A stretch of DNA of 64,000 bases, from the NCBI GenBank assembly GCA_039519185.1, contig CM076848.1:30299917-30363916 (forward strand), in the 5' to 3' direction. The stretch comes from Astragalus membranaceus (Eukaryota > Streptophyta > Magnoliopsida > Fabales > Fabaceae). Within the stretch, counting starts at the first letter, position 1; every line of letters begins with the position of its first letter. A program made the translations under genes and the position numbers. The notes under the pieces are model-generated. The model had not been told where the DNA came from. It made no database searches and saw nothing but the letters and a program-made list of their open reading frames with translations. Positions 44,801 through 55,454 of the stretch are shown here, piece after piece.

Positions 44801-45340
44801 GATGAAAACCTTGAAGCTAGAGTTTCTGATTTTGGAATGGCCCGAATGATGAGTGCTATGGATACCCATTTAAGTGTTAGCACACTTGCTGGCACGCCCG
44901 GATATGTTCCTCCAGAATACTATCAAAGCTTTAGATGCTCGACAAAAGGCGACGTTTATAGCTATGGTGTAGTTTTGCTGGAGCTCTTAACAGGGAGAAG
45001 GCCGACGGACTCAGCCGATTTTGGTGATAATAATCTTGTGGGATGGGTTAAACAACATGCCAAACTGAAAATAAGTGATGTTTTCGACCCAGAACTTATG
45101 AAAGAAGACCCCAATTTGGAGATTGAGCTTTTGCAACACTTAAAGGTAGCTTGTGCTTGTTTGGATGATAGACCTTGGCGGCGTCCTACAATGATTCAAG
45201 TTATGGCAATGTTCAAGGAAATTCAAGCTGGTTCTGGGATGGATTCTCAATCTACTATAGCTACAGAAGATGAAGGTTTCAATGCAGTTGAAATGGTGGA
45301 AATGAGTATTAAAGAAGTTCCTGAATTGAGCAAGCATTAG
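41801..45340 (+). CDS. BRI1: Brassinosteroid receptor kinase BRI1, single exon
   Basis: A 1179-residue LRR receptor kinase close in length to Arabidopsis BRI1 (1196). The start MKPLLFLLLLLFLHPYW gives a signal peptide of about 20 residues. A Cys-pair cap (CSFTGITC) leads into about two dozen leucine-rich repeats. The BRI1-type island domain, which binds the hormone in the family, sits at about residues 570-640 (TYVYIKNDGSKECHGAGNLL). One membrane span covers about 775-797, followed by RKRRKKK. The kinase domain has IGSGGFGDVY near 872, catalytic Lys894 in VAIKK, HRD Asp992, DFG Asp1010 and GTPGYVPPEY. The conserved tail MDSQSTIATEDEG precedes the stop. The island wording separates it from the BRL paralogues. 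In the family it sits at the plasma membrane, pairs with SERK co-receptors and signals towards BZR1-type factors. All catalytic residues are present and there is no intron. Confidence 0.97.
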   Translation: MKPLLFLLLLLFLHPYWSASYRDPTTQLISFKASLPNPSLLQNWLLNQNPCSFTGITCNQTTVTSIDLTSIPLNTNLTVIATYLLTLDHLQLLILKSTNLTSSPIHTSKCSSSLTALDLSQNTLSGSFSDLSFLPSCSALQSLNLSNNLLEFDSPRWKLSSGLRVVDVSYNKISGPGVFPWIFTSGLQYLALKGNKITGQIDFSGSTTLRYLDLSSNNFSVSIPSFGDCSALQHLDLSANKYFGDIAHTLSPCKNLLHLNLSGNQFTGPVPPLPTGSLQFLYLAANHFAGYIPARLADLCSTLVELDLSSNNLTGAIPGEFSSCTSLKSFDISSNKFAGELPMEVLTEMSSLRDLAVAFNTYVGPLPESLSKLTSLESLDLSSNRFAGSIPRWLCETPVGNNLKELYLQNNGFTGFIPPTLSNCSNLVALDLSFNYLTGTIPPSLGSLSKLKDLIMWLNQLHGEIPQELKNMQSLENLILDFNELTGSIPSGLMNCNKLNWISLSNNRLSGEIPAWIGRLSNLAILKLSNNSFSGKIPPELGDCPSLIWLDLNTNLLTGPIPPELFKQSGKIAVNFISGKTYVYIKNDGSKECHGAGNLLEFAGISQQQLNRISTRNPCNFTRVYGGKLQPTFNHNGSMIFLDISHNMLTGTIPKEIGEMYYLYILHLGHNNISGNIPQELSKMKNLNILDLSGNALQGQIPQALAGLSLLTEIDLSNNMLSGLIPESGQFDTFPAAKFQNNAGLCGVPLPPCATNTGASADAQHQKSHRRQASLAGSVAMGLLFALFCVVGLIIIAVETRKRRKKKEAAIEGYIDNNGNSHSGNGNGISWKLTSAREALSINLATFEKPLRKLTFADLLEATNGFHNDSLIGSGGFGDVYKAQLKDGSIVAIKKLIHVSGQGDREFTAEMETIGKIKHRNLVPLLGYCKVGEERLLVYEYMKYGSLDDVLRDPKKAGIKMNWSVRRKVAIGAARGLAFLHHNCIPHIIHRDMKSSNVLLDENLEARVSDFGMARMMSAMDTHLSVSTLAGTPGYVPPEYYQSFRCSTKGDVYSYGVVLLELLTGRRPTDSADFGDNNLVGWVKQHAKLKISDVFDPELMKEDPNLEIELLQHLKVACACLDDRPWRRPTMIQVMAMFKEIQAGSGMDSQSTIATEDEGFNAVEMVEMSIKEVPELSKH

Positions 45341-46529
45341 GCAACAAATTTCAGACGGAGTTTTTTTCTTTCTTCTTTGCCGCTTGGGAATTATTTTCAG
45401 ATATAAAAGAGGAAACGGTTTAAGGGGATTGATTGCCTTACCTGGGTGGGTCTTTGATCATCATGTATGTAGTCTTGTTATTTTTATACATAAAGTTGTT
45501 TTATTAACATGTATATAAACAGCTTCAGTTGTTACCATCATCACCTGTGTTTCCTAGATTTTTCAAAGTACTTCTCAATTATATCATTCAGATATTATCC
45601 TGAAAGTGAAAAGTGCAGTATTCTATTCAATCTGTTATCTCAGTGATGGCGACTAAGTGGAGCAATTTTGGCACTTTCTTTAGGCTGATTGTTTTGTTCC
45701 CCCTCCCCCCAATTTTATCATCGCCAACCTTTAGCAATTTACAGATTTAATACTCCAACATTAAGTTCTTCTTGATTAAGAAATTTATACCATGCTTTTA
45801 AGGAGTCTTGCAGGAAAGTCTCATTCTACTTATAGTATTTTCTTCAGCTTGCTAAATAGTTATGGCCTAATTGAGCATTAGGAGTCAAACCCGCTATCCA
45901 ACTTCGTGTTACTTTCCATTTGAATTCAGAACTAATATAGGTTTCATCACGTCTCTTTCTGATGAGCGTGCACGTTTCTTGGATCAACCTCAAAATTAAA
46001 TGCTTCATAACCTACTGTTTTTTTTGTCTTGTCAACTTGTGCTATAAGAGAACTCCAAATTCAATTATAAGTAAAAATATCTACTTATAAATAGTATTTC
46101 ATCAAAAATTTAAGTACTCATATTTTTTGAGATTTACTTATATTAAATAATGTCCTTATTTTTAGAATCAATTTGGGCAAACTACCATTTCCCAAGACAA
46201 CTTTGTGCGCGTGTGCGTGTGCATGTGGAGTGTCATTTTTGTGAAAAAGAGTCTCCTAGTAATGTCAGCTGTAAAAATATGAAAGCATATTAAAGGAATG
46301 GACCGAACCTTAACGGCTTAACCTATGAAAACTGGGTGTTATGGTAATTATTATTGTCACAGTTTCAGGATGATAAATAATTGTCTGGACCACCACAAAT
46401 AAACAGTAACAAGTTCAACTTTTCCCATAGATAGCCAATTTGGTTGGACCATTTTTTTTGTCTCATAATTGCAACCTTTTATATTAAATATACGAAACTA
46501 GTATATTTTCATAATTATTATCAAGAATG
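45341..46529. other. BRI1 3' flank and spacer
   Basis: Probable 3' untranslated region with ATACATAAAG-type signals near 45486 and T-rich runs. No further gene is seen before the LINE. Confidence 0.5.
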
Positions 46530-47545
46530 TTTTTTTAGATAAGCAAAAAATTTATTGAAGGCAGTACAATGGGTGCCCAACGTTTACAATGGAGATATAG
46601 GAAAGGGGGAGGGTATCCGTAAAATCTCCATGAGCCAAAACCTAATGGGAAAAAGACTCAGGAAGGAAAAAGAGTACCTCGTACAACCTGCACCACAGTG
46701 GGAAAACATCAACATAGCCCACTGTTTCTCCCCCTACTAGATTACAGATTGTTAAGGAATGTAAGTGGGTTAGACCACCATAGAGATACAGACAAAGATG
46801 AATTACAGTTGAGTTTATAAAAACACCAGCTCCAACATAAGTTCTTGATCCGGTTAACAACCCCCTCTATATTTTGTTCCTCCTCTTTGAATATGACTCC
46901 GTTCCTAGCTAGCCAAATGCTCCAACAAGTAGTTAACCAGAAGAGGTGTTTCACCCGCTTTGCTTTCTTCCCTGTACACCACTGGCCACAATTACTAAAG
47001 AAATCCTCAACACCCAGAAAGACATCCACGTCAACACCTAGCCAAGTACCAACAATATGCCAAACAGAACGCGCAAAACCACAAGTGATGAAATGATGTT
47101 CGACAGTCTCGCGAGAGGAATTACAAAACGAACAACCAACTTCTAGGTCGGAGTGGATGACGTTCCTGTGCAACAGCTGCTCACGCACTGGTAATGAATC
47201 TAACAGTAATCTCCATCCGAAGACTACAGCCTTCGAAGGGACAATAGATTTCCATAGTCCCCCTAACAAGTGTTGATGGTTCGAAATGTTGGAAGATATG
47301 TCACTATACGACAGCTGATGATAAAAAGATTTTACTGTGAAACTGTTGGAAGTATCATGTGGCCATAGCCATGCGTCTTTTCTTCCTCTAGTCGGCTTAA
47401 CTGACTGTAAAATGCTGTCCAAAATTTGGCTTTCAGCCACCCGAACTGAATCCATGTAATGCTGCCACGGTGTAGTAAACGAATCCATTTTGTCTGTTCT
47501 CCATGGATGTCGTGCCTTGCACGTGATCTGGATCATAGATGTGGT
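46530..47545 (-). pseudogene. 5'-truncated LINE, C-terminal zf-RVT region
   Basis: Minus-strand frame of 264 codons (47536-46742) after the reverse transcriptase core: WLWPHDTSNSFTVKSFYHQL, then FGWRLLLDSLPVREQLL, a zinc motif CSFCNSSRETVEHHFITC and VWHIVGTWLGV. These are the zf-RVT family features of plant L1-type LINEs. The 3' tail appears on the + strand as TTTTTTTAGATAAGCAAAA at 46530. The left part of the element, endonuclease and catalytic RT, is missing, so it is an ordinary 5'-truncated insertion. The remaining frame is open, suggesting moderate age. Confidence 0.85.
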
Positions 47546-47852
47546 AAATTATTTTATTTCTCTGTAACTTGGACAATGTGCCCCTCTAGTGGGCATGTAT
47601 TTGTAAACCTTACGCCAAAACTATCAACAATAAAAAAATGATACTGGTTTATAGATTAGGAGACAAATTACCCGTACCTAATAACAAATGTTTAAATTAA
47701 TTGTATTAAATTTACATGTGCAATTTAACTTTTGCGTATGTCCCTAAAAACAACTATAATATTTCGTTACCAACGTAAAGTCTTTGAAATATACTAATAG
47801 TCTAATACAGCCACATCTGGAAAAAGAGTTTGAGAACAGTGTTGGCCACGTT

Positions 47853-47866
47853 TTTTTTTGACCAAA
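47853..47866 (-). mobile_element. Extreme 5'-truncated retroposon: 14 bases between 14-base duplications
   Basis: The insert TTTTTTTGACCAAA lies between exact copies of GTGTTGGCCACGTT (47839-47852 and 47867-47880). Read on the minus strand it is TTTGGTC plus a short A tail, a minimal LINE or SINE end. Confidence 0.8.
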
Positions 47867-47936
47867 GTGTTGGCCACGTTAGGCTCTGGATAATTGAAAA
47901 TACAATTTGCAGGAAATAATGTCGCGCTTAATTTTT

Positions 47937-47941
<5 letters not shown>

Positions 47942-47990
<49 letters not shown>
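47942..47990. repeat. (TA)n microsatellite
   Basis: Uninterrupted AT dinucleotide tract. Confidence 0.9.
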
Positions 47991-47994
<4 letters not shown>

Positions 47995-49208
47995 TTTGAA
48001 GCATAAAAAGCTAACCTCTCACACCATGACCATGACCATCTATTTTGAGTCCTTCAGAGCTTAGACTAATTTATTCATATAATTAATTCTAGTTTGTGTT
48101 CATCACCTGTCGTTTCTTGTTCTCTAATCTGGGTTACAACTCTGAGCTAGTTGGCAACAGATTAGTCCTCTAATCTGTCATTAGATTATTGATAATGACG
48201 AGTGTTAGTGTCGTTAGGAAAGTACATAGGATGGTACGTACGGTGATGTTTCATTATTATTTCTTATTTTTGTAGATATTCTTGTATGCTGAACAAAATA
48301 AATAGTACCTAGTGGAGTAGTAGTACTATATAATTTGTAATATGGTATTTCCAATGATCTTATTCATTTACTTAATTATCACACCACACAAACATAAGAG
48401 AAGGAATACGCAGCCTGAAAAATAAATCACGAAAAAAGGCTCGGAAATTCTAAAATTATATGGTTCGGTGTATTTGAAAGTAACTCAAGCAGATTATTGA
48501 AAGAAAGTTCAGAGGCGATGTATGTACAACATTTTTGTGGTGGAACTGTTTGACCCATAACTGTTGCATATGGCGATCGAGTTAGTGAAATACAAGTTGT
48601 GCAAAGCCCAACAATGGGTTTTGGTTTTCTGAAGAATTAAGATTCGTGTGGTTCGCAATTTCCCAGCCACAGCTATCAGAATGACACGCGCAGGATGAGT
48701 GACACGTGGGCCAATGGGCCACCTGGTTATGTCGGAAAACGTACCCTACAACGTCGCATTTGCGAGTCGATGCCATCGCTTTCGGGTCCAGCTTCAATTG
48801 ACTCCAAAGTTTAAATTAAAATAAGAGTAATCACCATGTGATGATTCCTTAAAATGCTCATTAGTTTAGGATTGCTATTTCTTTACCAAGATAATCCCAT
48901 TATATTATATAAACGGTTTAGTATCGCGCCTTATTTTTTTTCCCGACTTTAGTATAACTTTTTGTCTCTAGACAAAGTGACAAGTGCAACTTGAAATTCA
49001 TGGACAAATACGAACTCTCGTTTTCGAGTCCGAGAGAAGATGTCGCCTAACAATTTCAGTATTTGTTATTTGAGTCCGACCTTACACATGTTTAACATCA
49101 CTATTTAGTAAAAACATAGTGTTACATGTATTAGCAATTTTTTACCACATTTTATTAAAATATTTATTCTTAACTACTAAAAGTCTTAACTTTTCTCAAA
49201 CCATTTAG
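47991..49208. other. Intergenic DNA, no gene recognised
   Basis: A patch at 48690-48730 holds ACACGTGGGCCAATGGGCC, that is a G-box/ABRE-like core next to two TGGGCC (site II-like) elements, as in promoters. However, no supported coding region lies on either side, and the 71-codon minus-strand frame at 48797-48582 is unrecognised. Confidence 0.45.
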
Positions 49209-49422
49209 GAGTGCTTCTAGGGTGAAGTAGCAAATCAAATCTCTCACTAGTGAACCACTAAAATTGACCGTATGATATTGTGTAAAATGCTATGAGTGGT
49301 TAAGATTGAATTAACCACTATTAACTCTCAATTATTGATCAATTTTTATACTACATCCAACAGTCATATTTAATGGTTCACTGGTGAGGGATTTGATTTG
49401 CTGCCTCACCCTAGAAGCACCC
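49209..49422. mobile_element. MITE with inverted repeats of about 50 bases
   Basis: The left end GAGTGCTTCTAGGGTGAAG and the complement of the right end GGGTGCTTCTAGGGTGAGG pair with a few mismatches, continuing through CAAATCAAATC and GTGAACCA. Total length is about 214 bases, with no coding content. I could not define the target duplication, so the superfamily is open. Confidence 0.75.
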
Positions 49423-49459
49423 ACCTTTTACATGTGAGTTAAAATTAAGAGGGTTGTTA

Positions 49460-50765
49460 CACTACAAGAATATTGGGGATTACCGGCGGACAAAATCCGC
49501 CGGAAATAGACAAAATCCGCCAGAAATTCTCCCGTAGGTAAAGGTTACCGGCGGATTTTCTGCCGCTAATTTTCGGCGGAAATTCCGCCGGAAACTAGAG
49601 GCGGAAAATCCGCCGGTAACTGCAGGGAAAATGCCTGAAAAATCCGTCGGCAATTACCGGCGTCAAATCCGCCGGTAAATGCTGTCATCCGCCGGAAAGT
49701 TTTCAAAAAAAAAACCGCCAGTAAATTAACGGAATCCGCCGGAAATCTATTTTATTTTTAAAAAAAAAACGGATTTTTAGTTTGTTTAAAAAAAATAATA
49801 TATTCGTTAACTAAAATATCTATTATTTAATTCAAAAAAAATATATTCGTTAATTAAAACTCCAAACTCGCAACTCCAATCAATTGCAAAACAAATAATA
49901 ACAAAAGAAATATTAAACAACACATATTTAAAAACTAAATATTAACTAAAACAATCAAAATTCATTTAAAAAACATACCTTAAGAATAATCTCACAGAAA
50001 GAACAAAACAGACTTCGAAAGGAGTGGACTGAGAGATTTGAGAGGAGAAGAGTGAGAGATTTCGGAGAAGAGACTTCGAAAGGAGTGGATTGAGAGATTT
50101 GAGAGGAGAAGAGTGAGAGATTTGGGAGAAAAGAGTGAGAGATTTCGGAGAAGAGGGTGAAGAGTGATTGAATAATGGGTTGGAATATATAGAAGGGAGC
50201 GCGCAACGGCTATTTCGCAAAATCTGTCGGAACCGTCGATTACCGGCAGATTGGTTGGCTTATCGGCAGATATCAGTCAACGTAAGTGAGCGGTTTTCGA
50301 TACACGAATCCGCCGGAAAACGCGAGATACCGGCGGATTATTTACTAACCAGTCATTACCGGCGGATTATGTGAAATTACCAGCGGATTAGGTGCGATTA
50401 CCGACGGATTTTGAATTTCAAATTTTAAAATATTATCCGCCGGAAATTGCAATTATCAGCGGAATTTTTCGTTGACTGTTACCGGCGGATTTTGAATTTC
50501 AAAAATTAAATATTATCCGCCGGAAAGTGCAATTACCGGCGGATTTTTTTCGATGATTTTTACCGGCGGATTATGCTGCCATTACCGGCGGATTTATGTT
50601 AAAAATTATTTTTTAATTGCCGAAATTATCCGCCGGTAATTGCAATTACTGACGGAAAATTTTAAAAATTTATTTGTGGAAAAATCCGCCGGTAACACCT
50701 ATCTATTCCGCCGGTATGCTACGATCCAATTACAATCCGCCGGTAACACCTATATATTTTTGCAT
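49460..50765. mobile_element. CACTA-5: non-autonomous CACTA with eroded right terminus
   Basis: Left end CACTACAAGAATATTGG at 49460, followed by dense TCCGCCGGTAA and TTACCGGCGGAT repeats (49480-49750 and 50220-50750). The middle has poly-A/T and GAGAGATTT-type tandem sequence with no transposase. The right end should read like TTTCTGGTAGTG, as in CACTA-1 (13667-13678), but here it is CCGGTAACACCTATATATTT followed by TTGCATAA, so the terminal bases are mutated or lost. No 3-base duplication can be confirmed. Confidence 0.85.
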
Positions 50766-50794
50766 AAAAAATTATATTCAGATATTTTGTATAT

Positions 50795-51040
50795 ATATAC
50801 GAGTTAAATGTGATTTGGGTCCCTATAAAATTTAAAAAATTTGTTTTTAGTCTCTATACAAAATTCTACTCACTTTTAGTCCCTATATTTTTCTGTGTCA
50901 ATACTTCTAACCTCTCACGACTTTTAATAGCGTTTTTATAGTAAAAGTCACAAGTAACTAAGAGCATTGACAAAGAATAATGTAGGGATCAAAGTGAGTA
51001 AATTTTTTTATAGGGTTCAATATCCCCTTCTTCCCCCTCT
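50795..51040. mobile_element. Possible MULE-type MITE remnant
   Basis: GAGTTAAATGTGATTTGGGT, then CCCTATAAAATT and repeated TAGTCCCTATA-like phrases are typical of legume MULE/MITE ends. A partner end (TATAGGGTTCAATATCCCC) is only partly similar. Confidence 0.4.
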
Positions 51041-51055
51041 CTTTTCGTCCCTAGT

Positions 51056-51328
51056 TGTTATTGAGATATGTTTTGTAATTCAATTGCTTGTAAATATAGA
51101 CAGGTGTAGTAAGTAAGCCTTTTGTGGGCCTAATCGAAAGTGTGGACCTGGTCGAAATCATTGGCCTGGCTTATCTATATATACGTAGTAGCATGTACAG
51201 TTATTTTCACTTGTGTAGAACGATTTTATCTAATACAGTTTTACTGCATCATTGTCTCGCCCAAACTTTCTCTTCTCTCTAGCGCTCTCGCTCCTTTCCC
51301 TCTCCCCTTGCGCCGTTTTTTCCCAACA
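51056..51328 (+). repeat. copia 5' LTR
   Basis: TGTTATTGAGATATG to CGTTTTTTCCCAACA, with its near-identical partner at 52558-52830. TATCTATATATACG near 51173-51186 is TATA-like. Confidence 0.88.
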
Positions 51329-51364
51329 AACTGGTATCAGAGCTTTAAAGATCCTTCAAGACTC

Positions 51365-51517
51365 ATGGCAATGCGTGATAACTCTGGTGGAGGTATTTCG
51401 GGGAACCTCCCCATCTTTGATGGAAAGGATTACGAACGGTGGTGCGCGCAGATGAAGGTCCTATTTCGGTATCAAGATGTTCTTGATGTCGTGAATGATG
51501 TTGTTCCACCATTGGCA
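51365..51517 (+). pseudogene. copia gag N-terminal fragment
   Basis: From the ATG at 51365 it reads to LPIFDGKDYERWCAQMKVLF and VVPPLA, the start of a copia-type gag (DUF4219/UBN2-like). The frame then runs into the reversed LTR at about 51518 and stops at 51542. Roughly 50 residues of gag survive. Confidence 0.8.
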
Positions 51518-52476
51518 GGCTCAATTAAATGCAGTCAATATTGATGACTTGTCATTTTAAAGAAGAGATGCTAATATGTGGCATTGAGAAAGGTGTTGTG
51601 AAGAGTAATTTCGACTATGTCTAAAGTTTAATGAAATTGAGAGCTTAAAGACAGATTTCGACAAGAAAGACGTCAAAAAGTTTAGTCGAAGACAAGACAG
51701 TGTTGTTGTCGAAAGTACGGACATTTACATGTAAACAAGGTTTGACTAGTTGCAGTCAAGAAGAAGACTTGATTTTTCGACAATAAGAAGCTGTGTACAG
51801 GGAGAATCAACATAGTACATAACTTAGCGAAAATTGTAAAGCTGAAGTTAGCAGTTTCGACAGAGAAATGAGCAACATTCAGATAACAGGTTAAGTCAAA
51901 GAATGCTGGTAGAAGAAGACAGCAGTGATGTGGTCGAAAGATGGAACGGTTGTCTAATCTTATCTAGACGAAATAGCAGTTGTTTTATTTAGAAAAACCG
52001 CTGAGCGGTTATTGTTTTTCTTTTATTATAAATAGGAGTTTTCTTGTAGAGAAAAAGGTCGCATATTTCATTTCTACATAAACTTCCGCAAAACTCTTAC
52101 TTCCGCATCAGAGAAAACAGAGTCAAAGGAATTCAATGTATGAATCTGCGTACCAACCTTTAAATTCAGTAATGTATTTATTATTCCTTTAAAGATTTCT
52201 GCAGTTTATTTGTTTCCTTTACGAATTCCTACCTTTTTACTGTTTTTTAATCTTCTTTTCTTTATCTACATTTCCTGCATTTTTCTGCACTTCACTACAT
52301 TTCTTCTTAAACACATGCATTTCTTCATTGCTTTACTCCATTAAAATATTTATCATCATAAACATCAATAATTCTTAATAAAGCTTTATTCGCAAATGTT
52401 CTGAGATGTTTCTAGTTGATCTCGCAAGCAACACACACGTGTAACTAGCGGTGTTTGCCAAAAATCACGGTAAACA
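51518..52476 (+). repeat. Family L2 LTR in plus sense, 5'-truncated, inside the copia element
   Basis: Starts within CAGGCTCAATTAAATGCAGTC, matching the complement of 6909-6930, so about 20 terminal bases are missing. It ends with CAAAAATCACGGTAAACA at 52476, the complement of the LTR start at 57012. A TATA-like TTATAAATAGGAG lies near 52018-52030. The junction with gag shares only a few bases, consistent with a deletion joining. Confidence 0.85.
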
Positions 52477-52557
52477 CCAAGCCATTGCAAAAGGGAAGAT
52501 TCGAAGAACTGAGAACTATGCTTGGAATGATGTCACTTAGCAATGTGAATTAAGAGG

Positions 52558-52830
52558 GAATATTGAGATATGCTTTGTAATTCAATTGCTTGTAAATATA
52601 GATAGGTGTAGTAAGTATGCCTTTTATGGGCCTAGTCGAAAGTGTGGGTCTGGTCGAAATCATGAGCCTGGCTTATCTATATATACGTAGTAGCATGTAC
52701 AGTTATTTTCACTTGTGTATAACGATTTTATCTAATACAGTTTTACTGCATCATTGTCTCGCCCTAGCTTTCTCTTCTCTCTAGCGCTCTCGCTCCTTTC
52801 CCTCTCCCCTTGCGCCGTTTTTTCCCAACA
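52558..52830 (+). repeat. copia 3' LTR
   Basis: Partner of the 5' LTR, preceded by the polypurine TAAGAGGGA. Confidence 0.85.
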
Positions 52831-55015
52831 ATTGCTGCATCACTTTTGAGGTTCCAATTCAAATTTTTAATTTCTCTTTCAAACTATTTTTTATCGTAAA
52901 GATTTAGCCTCGAGAATGATATAAAAAAGAATTATTCACGACTTTTCTTACTTATTTTTTATCATTACATTTTCATATGTATAAAGAAATAATAAAAATA
53001 TTGGTCATATTGAAATAGTGAAATGTATTTATAAGTTATTCAGTGTGCTTGATTTTGCGGTAGTTAAAATTGATTTTGAATAAATTGACTATAAAAAATT
53101 AATTTCGAATGAAGACAAGTTAAAATGAATATACAAAAGCATTACCGTAAAATTACGAGGCTAAACATATAATATGGGTTGATGCGGGAGCAAGAGAACC
53201 ATCAACAATGGCACTCTATACCAATGTTTTTAAAACTTGACCAGACATCAAATCCATAAGGCTCGATATTATAGCTTAATCGCTTTAAATTGCTCAACAA
53301 AATAGCAATTAAACCGTTTGAATAACAAAAATCATAGATAGTATCAATATATAATTTAGCAGAGTAATTCTTTTGGTTGATTTGGCTTAATTAAAAACAC
53401 TTCACACGTGGGACTTGAGGTGACGAATGAGGGAAGTGGGCCATATGAAATATGGAGGCTTCCACGATACATTTGAGTAAAAAAGCGTACCAGTACAATT
53501 GTTTTATAACCGGTGAGTGAGTAATAATTTTTTCTCAGTGTTATTTATAAACTTTTGTCCTTTAAGAAATATAATTTCATTAAAAAAAATTTATTTTTTT
53601 ACGCTTATTGTAAATATATATTCTAAAAATATATAGTTTTCCCTATTATTATATAACAAAAAATTTAAAATTACTTTAAAAGCTATTAGACTAAAACTTT
53701 TGTATAAATTGAAAAGTATATAAACTTTCAACTTTTAATTTTTTTCTTTATATTATTAAAATTTTTGAAAAACTTATAAGTTCTTTATATTTTTGTCAAA
53801 AAAAATTGCATTACAAAATAACTAATTTTTTTTTATATATATCATATCCATTTTATATTTTAATATATTAAGTTAGTATCATTTATAAAATAATATCACA
53901 ATTTTTTATTAATTAGTATACACATTATTTGTAAAACTTATTACACTATCCACCAATCACAATACATGGTAGGGATGACACATCAGGTGGTTACTATATG
54001 GGTAATTTTATATGGGTAATTTCTTTTTAGTGATGTGTCAATTTAAAAATGATAGACAAGTAAAACATGTATACAAATATTGTGTATATAAATTAAACTC
54101 CTAAAATATTACTCATTTAACTAGTATAAATAAAAATTGTACTAGTACCTCTTTTCCTCAAACGTACCCAATATGTTGATGTTAACACGTTAATTTAGAT
54201 GTTGGTTTATTCTCTAATTTCTAATATTATTTTTATTTTGTCAAAAAGATATTATTGATATGATTTTTTCTTTTTTGCTTTTTCCATTTTATAGAAAAAT
54301 GATAAATTTTGCTAATGATTCAGTACCCAACCCAAACCCAACCCATTTGAGGTCGGGTTGGGTTACATAAAAATTTAGCCATAATTTTCCAATCCAACCT
54401 ATAACTATTTGATTGGGTTGAGTATTTAAATGCATATTAACCAACCCACACCCACTCCTAGGCCTGGTCATGCTCAGTTCCTACAAGTATCAGATAAGAA
54501 CCCAAATGCAAAATCAATAATCAATAAGTCATAACATTGTTACATTTTGTCATGTTAATAGGGGGTTCAATTAGTGATGGAGAGATATAGGCATTTTTTG
54601 ATAAATTAGGCCCAAGATTTAAATCTTGAAAACTAAAATTTCACCTTTTCTAATAATTAATTATTAACATTTGTCTATAAAAAGACAAATACGATGATTA
54701 GAATTTCTTTTGAAGTATCCAACAACACTTGAATGAGATGGTAGGAGTCTCTTTCAACTTAATCACAGTTTTGGGTTCGAATTCAGCCCAGTGGTGGACT
54801 TAAGTGTCATTCAGGGGGTTCAAGCGAACACCCCTGAAAAAATAAAATTAGCAACGATAACCTAGGAAAAAATATTTTTGCACACCCTGAAAAATAACTT
54901 TTGCACCTAAGTCCCTAGTTTTACACAAAAACACCTAGTTTTGCACCACTCTAGTGCACCACACTCACTCAATCATTCACATTCTCACATGTTTAATTTT
55001 GTATTTAAGAACTGC
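52831..55015. other. AT-rich intergenic DNA with transposon scraps
   Basis: No gene. 54310-54470 has AACCCAACCCAAACC and CCCACTCCTAGGCC phrases like a hAT 3' end read in complement. 54765-54785 has a B-box-like GGGTTCGAATTCAG from a probable SINE scrap. 54790-54830 resembles a hAT-like end (CAGTGGTGGACTTAAG). None can be delimited. Confidence 0.45.
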
Positions 55016-55403
55016 TATTTAATTTGTGTTGGTCTAGTGCATCACAAGTTGTGAACCTACACTACAAAAAAATTGTCCATTAGCGAGGGATTTTAATTTG
55101 TGTTGGTCTAGTGCATCACAAGTTATGAACCTACACTACAAAAAATTGCCCATTAGCGAGGGATTTTTCCCTCGCTAATGGCCTCAAATCCGTCGCTAAT
55201 AGCCTAATACCCATTAGCGAGGGAATTAGCGACGAAATCAGTCCCTCGCTAATGGGATTAGCGAGGGAATTTGAATCCCTCGCTAATTAGCGAGGGAATG
55301 TTCCGTCGCTAATTCCCTCGCTAATTAGCGAGGGATTCAAATTCCGTCGCTAAATTTGACAGCCACGTTTTTTTTTGTTTTTTTGACAATATCAGCCTTT
55401 TTA

Positions 55404-55454
<51 letters not shown>

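Larger units (their letters stand above)
51056..52830 (+). mobile_element. Ty1/copia element, internally deleted, interrupted by a reversed LTR
   Basis: Two direct LTRs of 273 bases (51056-51328 and 52558-52830) differ at only a few sites and share the ending TTTTTTCCCAACA. The primer site TGGTATCAGAGC (51332-51343) is the initiator-Met type usual in copia. Only the first 51 codons of gag and a last 80 bases of internal sequence remain. Between them is an LTR of the Tat family L2 in the opposite sense. The element cannot encode anything. The first bases of the 3' LTR read GAATATTG instead of TGTTATTG. Confidence 0.88.

Noticed and set aside
42158..45337. Many minus-strand and off-frame ORFs over BRI1
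   Set aside because: Shadows of the receptor kinase coding sequence with no independent support.
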